Shown here piece by piece: positions 56,042 through 63,982 of a stretch of DNA of 64,000 bases (positions are counted from its first letter, which is position 1; each line of letters opens with the position of its first letter). The position numbers and the translations under genes were made by a program. Location of the stretch: NCBI GenBank assembly GCA_934339135.1, contig CAKRHP010000002.1, forward strand, positions 183,811-247,810, written 5' to 3'. This DNA is from an uncultured Lachnospiraceae bacterium. Its GTDB lineage: Bacteria; Bacillota; Clostridia; Lachnospirales; Lachnospiraceae. The notes under the pieces were generated by a model. That model made no database searches, was not told where the DNA came from, and saw only the letters and a program-made list of their open reading frames with translations.

Positions 56042-57268
56042 CTACAGTGTATATCCGTTCTGCTGCAAAAGTACTCTGGCACTTTCCACGGAATCTACGC
56101 CTGTTTTATTTTTGACCGGAGCAAATTCCTTTTCACGAACCACCTCATAAGGCAGGCAGGTGTCCAGGAGATGGATCATATCAAGGATCAGAGATTCAAA
56201 TTTGTATCCGTTTGGCTCCTCCGGTTTGATGAATGTACCGTTTTCATCCATATAAGGTATTTTTTTCTCTACAATATGGAGAGGAAGTGTGGTATCACAG
56301 ATCTCTTCCAGAGACTTTTCATGGAACAGATAATTTAAGATCACACCAAAATTGTAAGCCGGTTCTCCGTCTGCATTTTTCGTATTGCGGAGCTGTTCGG
56401 TCTGCTCATAATATTCTACGATCGATGGTCTGCCATCTTCGAGACACATGACGCCAACCTTTTCATCCGGATCTGCCTTGCGTACCACTTTGGCTCCCAC
56501 TTTGCAGTTCTTTGATAAAGTAGCACCGATAAAGCAAGGGTCTGCAATACGCTGCAGAACATTATCTACAGCAAATACATTGAGCCATTCAATGCCGGCT
56601 TCATGGATCAGGGAGAGAAGACCGGCTTGTTTCAGAGAGGCAAACCAGCCGCCGTTTCCGTTTGGAGAAGTTGCGATCCGGCTTTTGGACTCCATATATA
56701 CTTTTCCTTCATACGTAGCCGCCGGAGCCATTTCCTGTCGGAAGAAATGGATATATTCAGGATTGTATCCGAAATAATCCTGCTTTTCAAAGAAAGCTGT
56801 GGTTGCTTCATGGTTCTTGTCGCTGGTCATAATGAAAAGATGGATCCAGGTTCCGGACTGGTCTACCACATCAAAAAGATTGCGGATGATACGTTCAAAA
56901 ATGTAAACCGGTTTCGTGAGTCCAATGTCATACATTCCCTTTGGATCATCGGATCCAAGACGGGTACCCATACCGCCGGCCAGCAAAACAGCGGCAACCT
57001 TGCCGGCACGGATCGCCTCCAGACCACTTTCGGTAAAGGCTTCTGCGTTTGCCTGAATCTCTGGGAGAGTCAGGGCATCGATCGGTGTGATCACACCACG
57101 GGTCTGCTCCTCATTGCCAGCCGCGATTTGTTTTGTAACAGAAAAGTCTGTCTCATCAATCTGCTGCAACAGTGCTTCCTTTTCTGTGTCGGACAGAGTA
57201 TCAAAATATTGGAGGACATGCTCCTGACCAAAAGTGTTTAACTTTTCTTTTGCGTTTTCCAATGTCAT
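56042..57268 (-). CDS. UDPGP-type UTP:sugar-1-phosphate uridylyltransferase
   Basis: 408 aa. The nucleotide loop reads AVLLAGGMGTRLGSDDPKGM, the UDPGP/UAP signature, with substrate-binding blocks IMTSDKNHEATTAFF and GNGGWFASLKQAGLLSLI. This eukaryotic-like family makes UDP-glucose, UDP-galactose or UDP-N-acetylglucosamine from UTP and sugar phosphate; the particular sugar cannot be read from sequence. It is distinct from the bacterial GalU family. AAAGGATATTTT lies before ATG 57268. It is monocistronic on the minus strand; no convincing -35 was seen. Confidence 0.88.
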   Translation of the reverse strand: MTLENAKEKLNTFGQEHVLQYFDTLSDTEKEALLQQIDETDFSVTKQIAAGNEEQTRGVITPIDALTLPEIQANAEAFTESGLEAIRAGKVAAVLLAGGMGTRLGSDDPKGMYDIGLTKPVYIFERIIRNLFDVVDQSGTWIHLFIMTSDKNHEATTAFFEKQDYFGYNPEYIHFFRQEMAPAATYEGKVYMESKSRIATSPNGNGGWFASLKQAGLLSLIHEAGIEWLNVFAVDNVLQRIADPCFIGATLSKNCKVGAKVVRKADPDEKVGVMCLEDGRPSIVEYYEQTEQLRNTKNADGEPAYNFGVILNYLFHEKSLEEICDTTLPLHIVEKKIPYMDENGTFIKPEEPNGYKFESLILDMIHLLDTCLPYEVVREKEFAPVKNKTGVDSVESARVLLQQNGYTL

Positions 57269-57384
57269 AAAATATCCTTTCTCTGCGTCTGCCACAGGAC
57301 AGAGCAATATAATGTAATTTAAAAAAATAACGTATTTAGTATAATAATCATTAGTATACAAAAAAAATCATAAATAATCAAATG

Positions 57385-57414
57385 TTGTTCAAAATTTATA
57401 GGATGTGATATAAT
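57385..57414 (+). promoter_or_regulatory. Promoter before the coiled-coil gene
   Basis: TTGTTC (57385-57390), 18 bases, TATAAT (57409-57414) with TGA extended -10. It lies about 90 bases upstream of the ATG at 57511. Confidence 0.55.
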
Positions 57415-57510
57415 GTGTGCGGAGGCAAAAGTAAAGTTTTTTCGAACCTTTTGCCGGAGCATTGTGAATTTGTGATAAGATAAAAAAACCAGCAGGAAAG
57501 GAGGAAACTC

Positions 57511-58176
57511 ATGAGCAATCGAAAAAAACGACAGGAAAATGAGATGATGACAGAATATTTTATAGACGCTTTAGAAGATAAAGAGATTCCTTTGCTGCCA
57601 CTGGATGCCAGATGGCATGAGCTTTTCCCGGATTTTCGGAAGACACGAGAGATCAGGGTGCTGGAAAAACGATTAAATAAGCTGATCCGGAAACAGGGAC
57701 AGACCAACAATGACCTCAAGGAATATGAAAAGGCAAAGAAAGTGCTGATGAAAAATATAGTTAATAACATGACAGACGGTCATGAAATTGACAGTCCGAT
57801 CCGTTCAATGAAACAGGATCGTAATCAGAAGCTTTTAGCGGATCTTCGGGAGAAAAAGGAACAGGCAGAGCAGGTAAAACGGGAGATACCGGGACAGATT
57901 GAGGCTGCAAACAGAGAGCTTCTGGTGGAATGTATGAAGGTCTGCTATCAGGAGCTGATGGACAATACATATGCGATCGAAGAGATTGACCAGTGGGTAG
58001 AGGAAACAAGAGAACGCTTAAAGAATGAAATTCTTAAAAAACAGGATATGGAAATGAGAAATACCCAGATGTATAAATATATGCATAATCTTCTCGGAGC
58101 TGAGGTGGTTGAGATTTTTGACCGGAAGCATCAGGTCTGGAAGGGCAATATGGAAGAAAACCAGTTAGAGGATTGA
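57511..58176 (+). CDS. Coiled-coil protein of unknown function
   Basis: 221 aa. I do not recognise it. It is highly charged and helical, with no membrane segment or signal peptide. Two coiled-coil regions are seen (about residues 40-85 with VLEKRLNKLIRKQGQTNNDL, and 95-180). A conserved-looking start EYFIDALEDKEIPLLPLDAR and a C-terminal YKYMHNLLGAEVVEIFDRKH flank them. AAAGGAGGAAACTC precedes the ATG. It begins a run toward acpS and the NAD(P)HX repair gene but offers no functional clue. Confidence 0.75.
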   Translation: MSNRKKRQENEMMTEYFIDALEDKEIPLLPLDARWHELFPDFRKTREIRVLEKRLNKLIRKQGQTNNDLKEYEKAKKVLMKNIVNNMTDGHEIDSPIRSMKQDRNQKLLADLREKKEQAEQVKREIPGQIEAANRELLVECMKVCYQELMDNTYAIEEIDQWVEETRERLKNEILKKQDMEMRNTQMYKYMHNLLGAEVVEIFDRKHQVWKGNMEENQLED

Positions 58177-58245
58177 TGAAAGCATGCTTTACTGTGGGGA
58201 CACACAAGGCTGACAACATATTTAAAAGGGGATTGATTTGTTCTT

Positions 58246-58659
58246 ATGATTTATGGGATTGGTACTGATATTGTGGAAATTGCAAGAATAAAAAAAGCCT
58301 GTGAAAGAACTGACCGGTTTTTGATGAAATATTATACAGAGCAGGAGCAGGAAATGATCCGGCAGAGAGGATCGAGGGGAACTGCCTGTGCCGCAATTAA
58401 TTTTGCCGGAAAGGAAGCGGTTGCCAAGGCATTAAAGACAGGAATCTGTGCAAAGGTTCGATTAAAAGAAATTGAAATTCTCCGTGGGGAAGCCGGAGAG
58501 CCCTGCGTGACATTATATGGAGAGACCAAAGCCTATGCCGGCGAGTGTGGCATTGAGAAGATTCATGTTTCATTGAGTGATACCTCCTCTGTTGCAATCG
58601 CATATGTTGTAGCAGAAGGAAAAGGGGCTGTACATGGAAACAAAAGGTTTCAGGTATAA
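58246..58659 (+). CDS. acpS: Holo-[acyl-carrier-protein] synthase
   Basis: 137 aa. It transfers 4'-phosphopantetheine from CoA to acyl carrier protein. GIGTDIVEIARI carries the metal-binding Asp, and FAGKEAVAKALKTG carries the catalytic Glu/Lys. The C-terminal KIHVSLSDTSSVAIAYVVAE is typical. Length is slightly above the usual 120-125 because of a short basic tail. The ribosome binding site is weak (AGGGG about 13 bases upstream). The acpS-nnr-alr order is common in Firmicutes. Confidence 0.96.
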   Translation: MIYGIGTDIVEIARIKKACERTDRFLMKYYTEQEQEMIRQRGSRGTACAAINFAGKEAVAKALKTGICAKVRLKEIEILRGEAGEPCVTLYGETKAYAGECGIEKIHVSLSDTSSVAIAYVVAEGKGAVHGNKRFQV

Positions 58660-58722
58660 CAAGAATAAATGATAATAGTAAATTTTAAGTACTAAGAGAA
58701 TGGATTGAAAGGAGAGTTGCAG

Positions 58723-60270
58723 ATGCAGTATATTACAGATGTTCGGGAAGCAAAGGAAATTGACCGCATGACGATACAAGAAATCGGGATTCCGTCTATG
58801 GTTCTGATGGAAAAAGCGGCGCTTGCTGTGGCAGGCTGTGTGAAGAGCAATGCCGCACAGGAAAGCCGTGTGCTGGCAGTCTGCGGAATGGGAAATAATG
58901 GTGGTGACGGTGTTGCCGCGGCGAGAATGCTGTGGGAGGAAGGATATCCGGTAACAATCAGTCTGATCGGTAACGAGGAGCACGCCAGTGAGGAAATGAA
59001 ACGTCAGCTTGCGATTGCCAGAAATCTGGGAATTCATATATGCACGGGACTTCCCTCCGGCGAATATGATGTTATACTGGATGCACTTTTTGGAATTGGA
59101 CTTTCCAGAGAGGTGACCGGGGAGTTTGCGGATGCTATTAACTGGATCAATGAGCAGGATGCTCTGCGGTTTGCCGTGGACGTTCCCTCCGGAGTCAATG
59201 CATCTACGGGAGAGATCCTTGCGATGGCGGTCGTGGCAGACTTTACGATCACTTTTGGAACAAATAAACGGGGGATCGTTCTGTTTCCGGGGTGTAATTA
59301 TGCCGGAAATGTCGTGGTTGCAGATATCGGTTTTCCGAAAAAAGTAATCGAAAAAGTATCGCCAAGAACCTATACCCTGACGAGAGAGGATGCTATGGAG
59401 ATGATGCCACCACGTATCCTTCGTTCCAACAAAGGAAGTTATGGAAAGGTACTGATCATTGCCGGATCGCCGGAGATCAGTGGTGCCTGCTATCTCAGTG
59501 CGGCGGCGGCATATCGTATGGGCTGCGGACTGGTCAAGGTATTTACGGCAGCGGAGAACGGTCCCGTGATCAAGAATCTTTTACCGGAAGCACTGGTAAA
59601 GACATATGACAGCGAGCTGGACTATACCCAGTCCCTAAACCGCTTTGACATCACAAAAAGTCTGCAGGAGGAGATCAAATGGGCCACCTGTATCGTGATC
59701 GGTCCCGGAATCGGGACAGCGGAGCCTGCAGGAATTATGCTGGATGAAGTGTTAAAAGAGAAAAATAAAGCCATTGTCATAGATGCTGACGGACTGAATG
59801 TTTTGGCCAAAAAGGAAACATATTTTGTAAAGAGAGAGGACGGCACAAGAAAAATCTGCCTGCCGGAAAATGTAGTCCTGACACCGCATCTGCAGGAGAT
59901 GACCAGATTAACACGGTTTGAGCTGCCGGCGATCCGTGCAAAGATCGTGGAACAGGCACTTCTGTCTCTGGAAAGTGCAAATTGTCAGACCTTGGTATTA
60001 AAGGATGCGAGAACGGTTGTCACAGACGGTGGCGAGGTGTATATTAATACTACCGGAAATAATGCGCTGTCCACAGGAGGCACCGGTGATGTTTTAAGCG
60101 GTATGATCGCCGGTCTGCTGGCACAGGGGATGCGCCCGACGAAGGCTGCTGTACTTGGAGTCTGTCTTCATGGTATTGCGGCAGAGGAGTATGTACGCAG
60201 GAAGGGTGGGCGTTACAGCATGCTGGCAGGTGATCTGCTGGATATGCTGCAGGAAATATTACCCAAATAA
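58723..60270 (+). CDS. nnr: Bifunctional NAD(P)HX epimerase / ADP-dependent dehydratase
   Basis: 515 aa, a fusion of two repair enzymes. The N-terminal YjeF_N epimerase (residues 1-210) has CGMGNNGGDGVAAARM and FAVDVPSGVNASTGEIL. The C-terminal ribokinase-like dehydratase (about 225-515) has KGSYGKVLIIAGSPEISGAC, IGPGIGTAEPAGI and NALSTGGTGDVLSGMIAGLL. Together they convert damaged NAD(P)H hydrates back to NAD(P)H. ATG 58723 follows AAAGGAGAG; the frame open to 58705 is not needed. Located between acpS and alr. Confidence 0.96.
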   Translation: MQYITDVREAKEIDRMTIQEIGIPSMVLMEKAALAVAGCVKSNAAQESRVLAVCGMGNNGGDGVAAARMLWEEGYPVTISLIGNEEHASEEMKRQLAIARNLGIHICTGLPSGEYDVILDALFGIGLSREVTGEFADAINWINEQDALRFAVDVPSGVNASTGEILAMAVVADFTITFGTNKRGIVLFPGCNYAGNVVVADIGFPKKVIEKVSPRTYTLTREDAMEMMPPRILRSNKGSYGKVLIIAGSPEISGACYLSAAAAYRMGCGLVKVFTAAENGPVIKNLLPEALVKTYDSELDYTQSLNRFDITKSLQEEIKWATCIVIGPGIGTAEPAGIMLDEVLKEKNKAIVIDADGLNVLAKKETYFVKREDGTRKICLPENVVLTPHLQEMTRLTRFELPAIRAKIVEQALLSLESANCQTLVLKDARTVVTDGGEVYINTTGNNALSTGGTGDVLSGMIAGLLAQGMRPTKAAVLGVCLHGIAAEEYVRRKGGRYSMLAGDLLDMLQEILPK

Positions 60271-60297
60271 ACAAGACAGCCTGCGGAATTTGGAAAA

Positions 60298-61518
60298 ATG
60301 GAAAGTCAACCAAAGATTACGATAAAAATGGAGAATACGAGTAAAATGAGAGATTATTATAGAGTATATGCAAATATTGATCTGGATGCCATTCATGAAA
60401 ATGTGGTCAATGCAAAGAAGCTGACAAAGCCCGGCACTAAGCTGATGGCGATCATTAAAGCGGACGCGTATGGTCATGGAGCTGTGGAAGTAGCAAAAAC
60501 CTTGGATGATGTGGCGGATGCCTACGGTGTGGCAATTTTAGAAGAGGGAATTGAGCTGCGGCAGGCAGGCATTCAAAAGCCTGTCCTGATTTTGGGATAC
60601 ACCCCGAAGCCGTTGTATCCGGCAATGATCCAATATGATATTGCGACGGCTGTTTTTACCTGGGAGATGGCAAAGGAAATTTCCGATGAAGCAGTAAAGC
60701 TTGGCAAAAAGGCGAAAGTTCATATTAAGCTTGATACCGGTATGAGCCGAATTGGGTTCCGGCAGGATGAGGAAAGCTTTGAAACCATCTGCCGCATTGC
60801 AAAGCTGGAAAATCTGTCCATTGAGGGCTGCTTTACTCATTTTGCCCGTATGGATGAGACGGACAAAACCTGGGCTAGAAAGCAGTTTCAGCGTTATGAG
60901 AGCTTCGTAAAACGTCTGGAGGATGCGGGAGTGGCATTTCCTGTCAAGCATGTATCCAACAGTGCAGGCATTATTGAAATGCCCGAGGTGAATCTGGATA
61001 TGGTCCGTGATGGCATTGCCGTTTATGGAATGTATCCATCCGAAGAGGTTGACAAGACAAGGATCGCACTTCGTCCGGCCATGGAATTAAAGGCATATGT
61101 TTCTTATGTCAAGACATTGGAGCCGGGAGTGCAGATCAGTTATGGAGGAACTTATACAACCACCAGAGACACGAAGGTTGCCACGATACCGGTGGGATAT
61201 GCCGATGGGTATCCGCGGGCATTGTCCGGAAAGGGACGTGTCCTGATTCACGGACAGTCTGCACCAATCCTCGGCCGGGTATGTATGGATCAGTTTATGG
61301 TGGATGTCACAGATATTCCTGATGTGGTACAGGGAGATGATGTGACATTAGTGGGACACGATGGAAATGGCTATATTTCCATTGAGGAAGTGGCAGATAT
61401 GGCATATTCCTTCAATTATGAATTTGTCTGTGATGTAGGAAAACGTGTACCAAGGGTTTATTATCGTCATGGACAGAAGGTAGCGGTGAAGGATTATTAT
61501 CCGGAGTTTGAAATTTGA
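60298..61518 (+). CDS. alr: Alanine racemase
   Basis: About 406 aa. PLP enzyme making D-alanine for peptidoglycan. The PLP lysine is in LMAIIKADAYGHGAVEV and the catalytic Tyr is in TIPVGYADGYPRALSGKG/SYGGTYTTTRDT. The N-terminal 15-16 residues are unlike the family, and start codons at 60298, 60328 and 60346 are possible; only 60298 has even a weak leader (GGAA). It follows nnr after 27 bases. Confidence 0.95.
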   Translation: MESQPKITIKMENTSKMRDYYRVYANIDLDAIHENVVNAKKLTKPGTKLMAIIKADAYGHGAVEVAKTLDDVADAYGVAILEEGIELRQAGIQKPVLILGYTPKPLYPAMIQYDIATAVFTWEMAKEISDEAVKLGKKAKVHIKLDTGMSRIGFRQDEESFETICRIAKLENLSIEGCFTHFARMDETDKTWARKQFQRYESFVKRLEDAGVAFPVKHVSNSAGIIEMPEVNLDMVRDGIAVYGMYPSEEVDKTRIALRPAMELKAYVSYVKTLEPGVQISYGGTYTTTRDTKVATIPVGYADGYPRALSGKGRVLIHGQSAPILGRVCMDQFMVDVTDIPDVVQGDDVTLVGHDGNGYISIEEVADMAYSFNYEFVCDVGKRVPRVYYRHGQKVAVKDYYPEFEI

Positions 61519-61786
61519 TTGCCGGAATTTTTAATATATTACAAAAGCGTCAGAGATAGAAATGTATAATCATTCCATTTGTGGGTAATACTGGAAATAA
61601 CAATTCCATGCGGGTTTAGGGCACAACGAACCTGCCAGGTTACATAGTATGAAATGATCACAAGGGCAAATTGCTGTGGGAGGTAATTATTTTCATACTG
61701 AAAATGATAACGGTACGGTATTGAAAAGACACAGGCTTCAAAGCCCGTATGGGATATGAATTTTTCAGAATGGAGAGTGGAATGGT
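61519..61786 (+). other. Gap between alr and mazF without an antitoxin gene
   Basis: No reading frame longer than about 15 codons with a start was found here on the plus strand. It carries small inverted repeats AACCT-gcc-AGGTT (61629-61641) and a GGCT/AGCC hairpin near 61740. In B. subtilis the antitoxin gene ndoAI sits at this spot. Confidence 0.6.
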
Positions 61787-62131
61787 TTGAATATTAAGCG
61801 CGGAGATATTTATTTTGCAGATCTCAGACCGGTAGTCGGCTCGGAACAGGGAGGCGTCCGGCCGGTTCTGATCATACAGAACGATATGGGAAACTGTCAT
61901 AGTCCCACAGTGATCTGTGCGGCGATTACATCAAGAATGAACAAGGCAAAGCTTCCAACGCATATTGCACTGGATGCAAAGAAATATCATTTAATGAAGG
62001 ATTCTGTAATCCTTCTGGAACAGATCCGTACCATTGATAAATCGCGTCTCAAGGAGAAGGTGTGTCATCTGGATGAAGCCATCCTGAAACGGGTGGACTA
62101 TGCCATCTCGATCAGTCTGGCGCTGGAATAG
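61787..62131 (+). CDS. ndoA: MazF/EndoA (NdoA) type mRNA interferase
   Basis: 114 aa. Very close to B. subtilis MazF in pattern: [20 protein letters not shown] followed by [11 protein letters not shown], with catalytic Arg in GVRPV and Thr in CAAITS, and [14 protein letters not shown] near the end. It is a sequence-specific endoribonuclease. The start is TTG 61787, behind GGAGAG. No antitoxin is encoded next to it, while alr lies upstream as in B. subtilis. Toxicity may be low or the antitoxin may be elsewhere. Confidence 0.94.
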   Translation: MNIKRGDIYFADLRPVVGSEQGGVRPVLIIQNDMGNCHSPTVICAAITSRMNKAKLPTHIALDAKKYHLMKDSVILLEQIRTIDKSRLKEKVCHLDEAILKRVDYAISISLALE

Positions 62132-62149
62132 TATGAAGCGAGGAAAACA

Positions 62150-62629
62150 TTGAAGATAACAATTTTAACCGTAGGAAAAGTAAAAGAGAAATATTTTACC
62201 GGGGCCATTCAGGAGTACAGCAAACGTCTGAGCCGGTATTGCAAGCTGGAGATCATAGAGGTTGCTGATGAAAAAACACCGGATCATGCAAGTGAACGGG
62301 AAGAAGAGCTGATCCGCCGGAAAGAAGGAGAGCGGCTGGCGAAGTATATCAGGGAGGATGCCTATGTGATCGCTCTGGCAATCGAGGGAAAACAAATGCC
62401 CTCCGAAGCGTTTGCCAAAAAGCTGGATCGACTGGGTATCGAAGGGAAAAGTCATATCATTTTTATTATTGGCGGCTCTATCGGACTTGATCCGGATATC
62501 TTGCAAAATGCGGATGAACTGTTGAGCTTTTCGCAGATGACATTTCCGCACCAGTTGATGCGGGTGGTGCTGCTGGAGCAGATTTACCGGGGGTACCGGA
62601 TCATACACGGGGAACCATACCACAAATGA
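62150..62629 (+). CDS. rlmH: 23S rRNA pseudouridine-1915 N3-methyltransferase RlmH
   Basis: 159 aa, exactly the family length. SPOUT methyltransferase with KITILTVGKVKEKYFTGAIQ at the start and FIIGGSIGLDPDI, LSFSQMTFPHQLMRVVLLEQ and YRGYRIIHGEPYHK at the end, the C-terminal His/Tyr needed for activity. It starts at TTG 62150 behind GCGAGG. Its stop overlaps a small possible reading frame (ATGA). Confidence 0.98.
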   Translation: MKITILTVGKVKEKYFTGAIQEYSKRLSRYCKLEIIEVADEKTPDHASEREEELIRRKEGERLAKYIREDAYVIALAIEGKQMPSEAFAKKLDRLGIEGKSHIIFIIGGSIGLDPDILQNADELLSFSQMTFPHQLMRVVLLEQIYRGYRIIHGEPYHK

Positions 62630-62748
62630 GAAAATTAAAACTTCAAAGATATAGAAAGCATAAGGAAGAGTGGCTGATTTGGCTGCTCTTTCAATCTTTT
62701 GCGCGAAAGCAAAGTGAGGATGCGTCGAGTTTGCTCGTAAGCATCTGA
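62626..62748 (+). CDS. Possible 40-residue reading frame overlapping rlmH
   Basis: ATG 62626 overlaps the rlmH stop (ATGA), and the frame runs to TGA 62746-62748. The product would be basic with Trp/Leu-rich centre (EEWLIWLLFQSFARKQ) and ends in EDASSLLVSI, which is the translation of the palindromic repeat that follows. No independent ribosome binding site is seen. It may be a real coupled peptide whose end was replaced by the repeat, or chance. Confidence 0.25.
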   Translation: MRKLKLQRYRKHKEEWLIWLLFQSFARKQSEDASSLLVSI

Positions 62749-62784
62749 GCGCGCCCGCGAACCTTGTATCTTTGATGCAAGGTT
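62698..62784 (+). repeat. Multi-hairpin palindromic repeat downstream of rlmH
   Basis: Three stems in a row: TTTGC-GCGAAA-GCAAA (62698-62713), GATGC (62719-62723) with GCATC (62741-62745) enclosing CGAG/CTCG, and AACCTTGTATC-ttt-GATGCAAGGTT (62760-62784, one G-T). It is richer in GC than its surroundings and shares the CGAG...GAGCGC layout with the segment after groEL. It looks like a dispersed palindromic element. No gene is recognised from here to 63426. Confidence 0.6.
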
Positions 62785-63114
62785 GCACAGAGATGTGGTT
62801 CTGCTGGACGGGAAAACAGAGCTGCAATGGAAAATATACGAATGAATATATCTTTTGATGGGGTGAACAGAAGTAGTGGTAAGTGGTTACTTGTGATATG
62901 GTTGTTTCTGGTGAGAGATTGCATCTGTTTATAGGGAGATTTTGAGGGTGCATTGAGGAAAGTAATCTGTGTTATACCAGATGATGTATAGTAAGAGAGT
63001 GGGAATGACAAGATATAGTGCCTGAAGATTAGTTTCCTCAGTGGATGGGTGAAAAATAAGTGATTGTGGGAAAGATGAATGTGTGATAGAATATGTATAA
63101 ATCGTTAAGGAAAG

Positions 63115-63193
63115 AATCGAATATGGTGCAAACGAAAAAACAGTCTTGAGATTTTCATTAACTGTCCTTTCGTTTGCATCAATTTCGATTTTT
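63115..63193. repeat. Long imperfect palindrome near the recombinase remnant
   Basis: AATCGAA (63115-63121) pairs with TTCGATT (63184-63190), TGCAAACGAAA (63127-63137) with TTTCGTTTGCA (63168-63178), and ACAGT (63140-63144) with ACTGT (63161-63165). The internal loops are equal on both sides (5 by 5 and 2 by 2). A TTTTT run overlaps the right end. It might be a terminator, an end structure of a mobile element or a recombination site. Confidence 0.6.
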
Positions 63194-63426
63194 CCTGGTT
63201 GAACAAAGTGCGTCAACTCTATATGGACTTTTAATTCTGACACTCTACCTATGATAGTATAGCATGTACAGATAGAAACACATAGGATTTTTAATTCAGT
63301 CCTGTATTATGACACCAGAAATAAGCCTCCCTAAGGAAGCTAAAAAAATATACAGTTATGATACGTTAACAGAGCATATGTGGTTTTGGTTTTATAAAAT
63401 GTTGTTCTGTAGGCAGAGGAATAATC

Positions 63427-63666
63427 TTACCACCACAGGAAGAACTTGATTGCAGACCGATAGTGATTGTGAGTTTCAGGCGACCTGCCTTCCAGACGTT
63501 TGGCGGTAAGAAAACTTTCCGCATCTTCAAGTGTAAGATCAGAAACATTTTTTCCAATCCAACGAAGGAAGTAACTGACATCAGAGCAATACAGTTGAAT
63601 AGTTCTTTCACGCAGGTTACGTTTTTCCGCTTCATTGCGGATGGATTCAAAAATATCTTTATACAT
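63427..63666 (-). pseudogene. N-terminal fragment of a tyrosine recombinase/integrase
   Basis: 79 aa. It matches the SAM-like core-binding domain of XerC/D-type integrases: ERTIQLYCSDVSYFLRWIGK and ESFLTAKRLEGRSPETHNHY followed by RSAIKFFLWW, then a stop. The catalytic domain with the R-H-R-Y residues is missing, and the DNA beyond the stop does not restore it in any minus-strand frame I could follow. It has a good start with TGGAGG, so it is a truncated relic of a mobile element rather than random sequence. Confidence 0.75.
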
Positions 63667-63673
63667 AATAAAA

Positions 63674-63719
63674 CCTCCAGAATAAGTAGTGTTAATAATT
63701 ACATCTACCTATTCGGAGG
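63674..63719 (-). promoter_or_regulatory. Hairpin sequestering the recombinase ribosome binding site
   Basis: On the minus strand, CCTCCGAATAGGTAG (63719-63705) pairs with CTACTTATTCTGGAGG (63689-63674) with one G-T and one bulge around a 15-base loop. The second arm contains TGGAGG, the ribosome binding site of the recombinase fragment. In insertion sequences, such hairpins block translation from read-through transcripts. Confidence 0.6.
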
Positions 63720-63741
63720 TGCATTAGCGTCATAATTCCGA

Positions 63742-63770
63742 TTGCGGAAGAGACTGGAAAATGTTATTCT
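63742..63770 (+). promoter_or_regulatory. Candidate promoter for a small RNA
   Basis: TTGCGG (63742-63747), 17 bases, TATTCT (63765-63770) with TGT extended -10. A start near 63777 would coincide with the base of the hairpin listed next. Confidence 0.35.
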
Positions 63771-63776
63771 TATCAT

Positions 63777-63860
63777 AGGCAGTGGAGCTTTCTTAGTTCA
63801 GTTGTTTCGTGTGGTAACTTAACAATAACGGATTATGAAAAGTAATGCCACTGCTTTTTT
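63777..63860 (+). ncRNA. Possible small RNA with terminator-like 3' end
   Basis: GCAGTGG (63779-63785) pairs perfectly with CCACTGC (63848-63854), directly followed by TTTTTT (63855-63860). Inside, CTTTC/GAAAAG and TTGTT/AACAA pairings make a rod. With the promoter candidate just upstream this would be an 84-nt transcript. No known RNA family is recognised. Confidence 0.35.
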
Positions 63861-63873
63861 AATAAAAATAAAA

Positions 63874-63905
63874 CTGCGCCACAGCCTTGGCAGGCCATCG
63901 CGCAG
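63874..63905 (+). other. GC-rich hairpin near the right edge
   Basis: CTGCGC (63874-63879) pairs with GCGCAG (63900-63905), with GCC/GGC inside, then GATTTTGTT. It lies about 80 bases before the last start codon and could be a leader structure or terminator. Confidence 0.35.
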
Positions 63906-63982
63906 CGATTTTGTTCAATCGGGATTTGTGAAGGCAAGTGAATCGAATACTACGATACAAGATACCATGGAGGAATATAAGA

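Noticed and set aside
56603..57241. 212-codon plus-strand frame opposite the UDP-sugar pyrophosphorylase gene
   Set aside because: The minus-strand gene has clear family motifs; the plus frame has none.
61519..61786. Short antitoxin gene between alr and mazF
   Set aside because: All ATG-started plus-strand frames in the gap end within about 15 codons, and the overlapping minus-strand frame is antisense to mazF without a motif.
62165..62953. 262-codon minus-strand frame across rlmH and the repeat
   Set aside because: It is antisense to rlmH and then to a palindromic repeat, with no family pattern.
63115..63193. Integron attC site
   Set aside because: It is palindromic with paired internal loops, but the GTTRRRY / RYYYAAC core sites were not found at its ends and the nearby recombinase is not of integron type as far as visible.
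62929..63243. 104-codon minus-strand frame beginning MSELKVHIELTHFVQ
   Set aside because: It runs through the long palindrome, starts with GTG without a leader and its second half is low-quality hydrophobic sequence; not supported as a gene.
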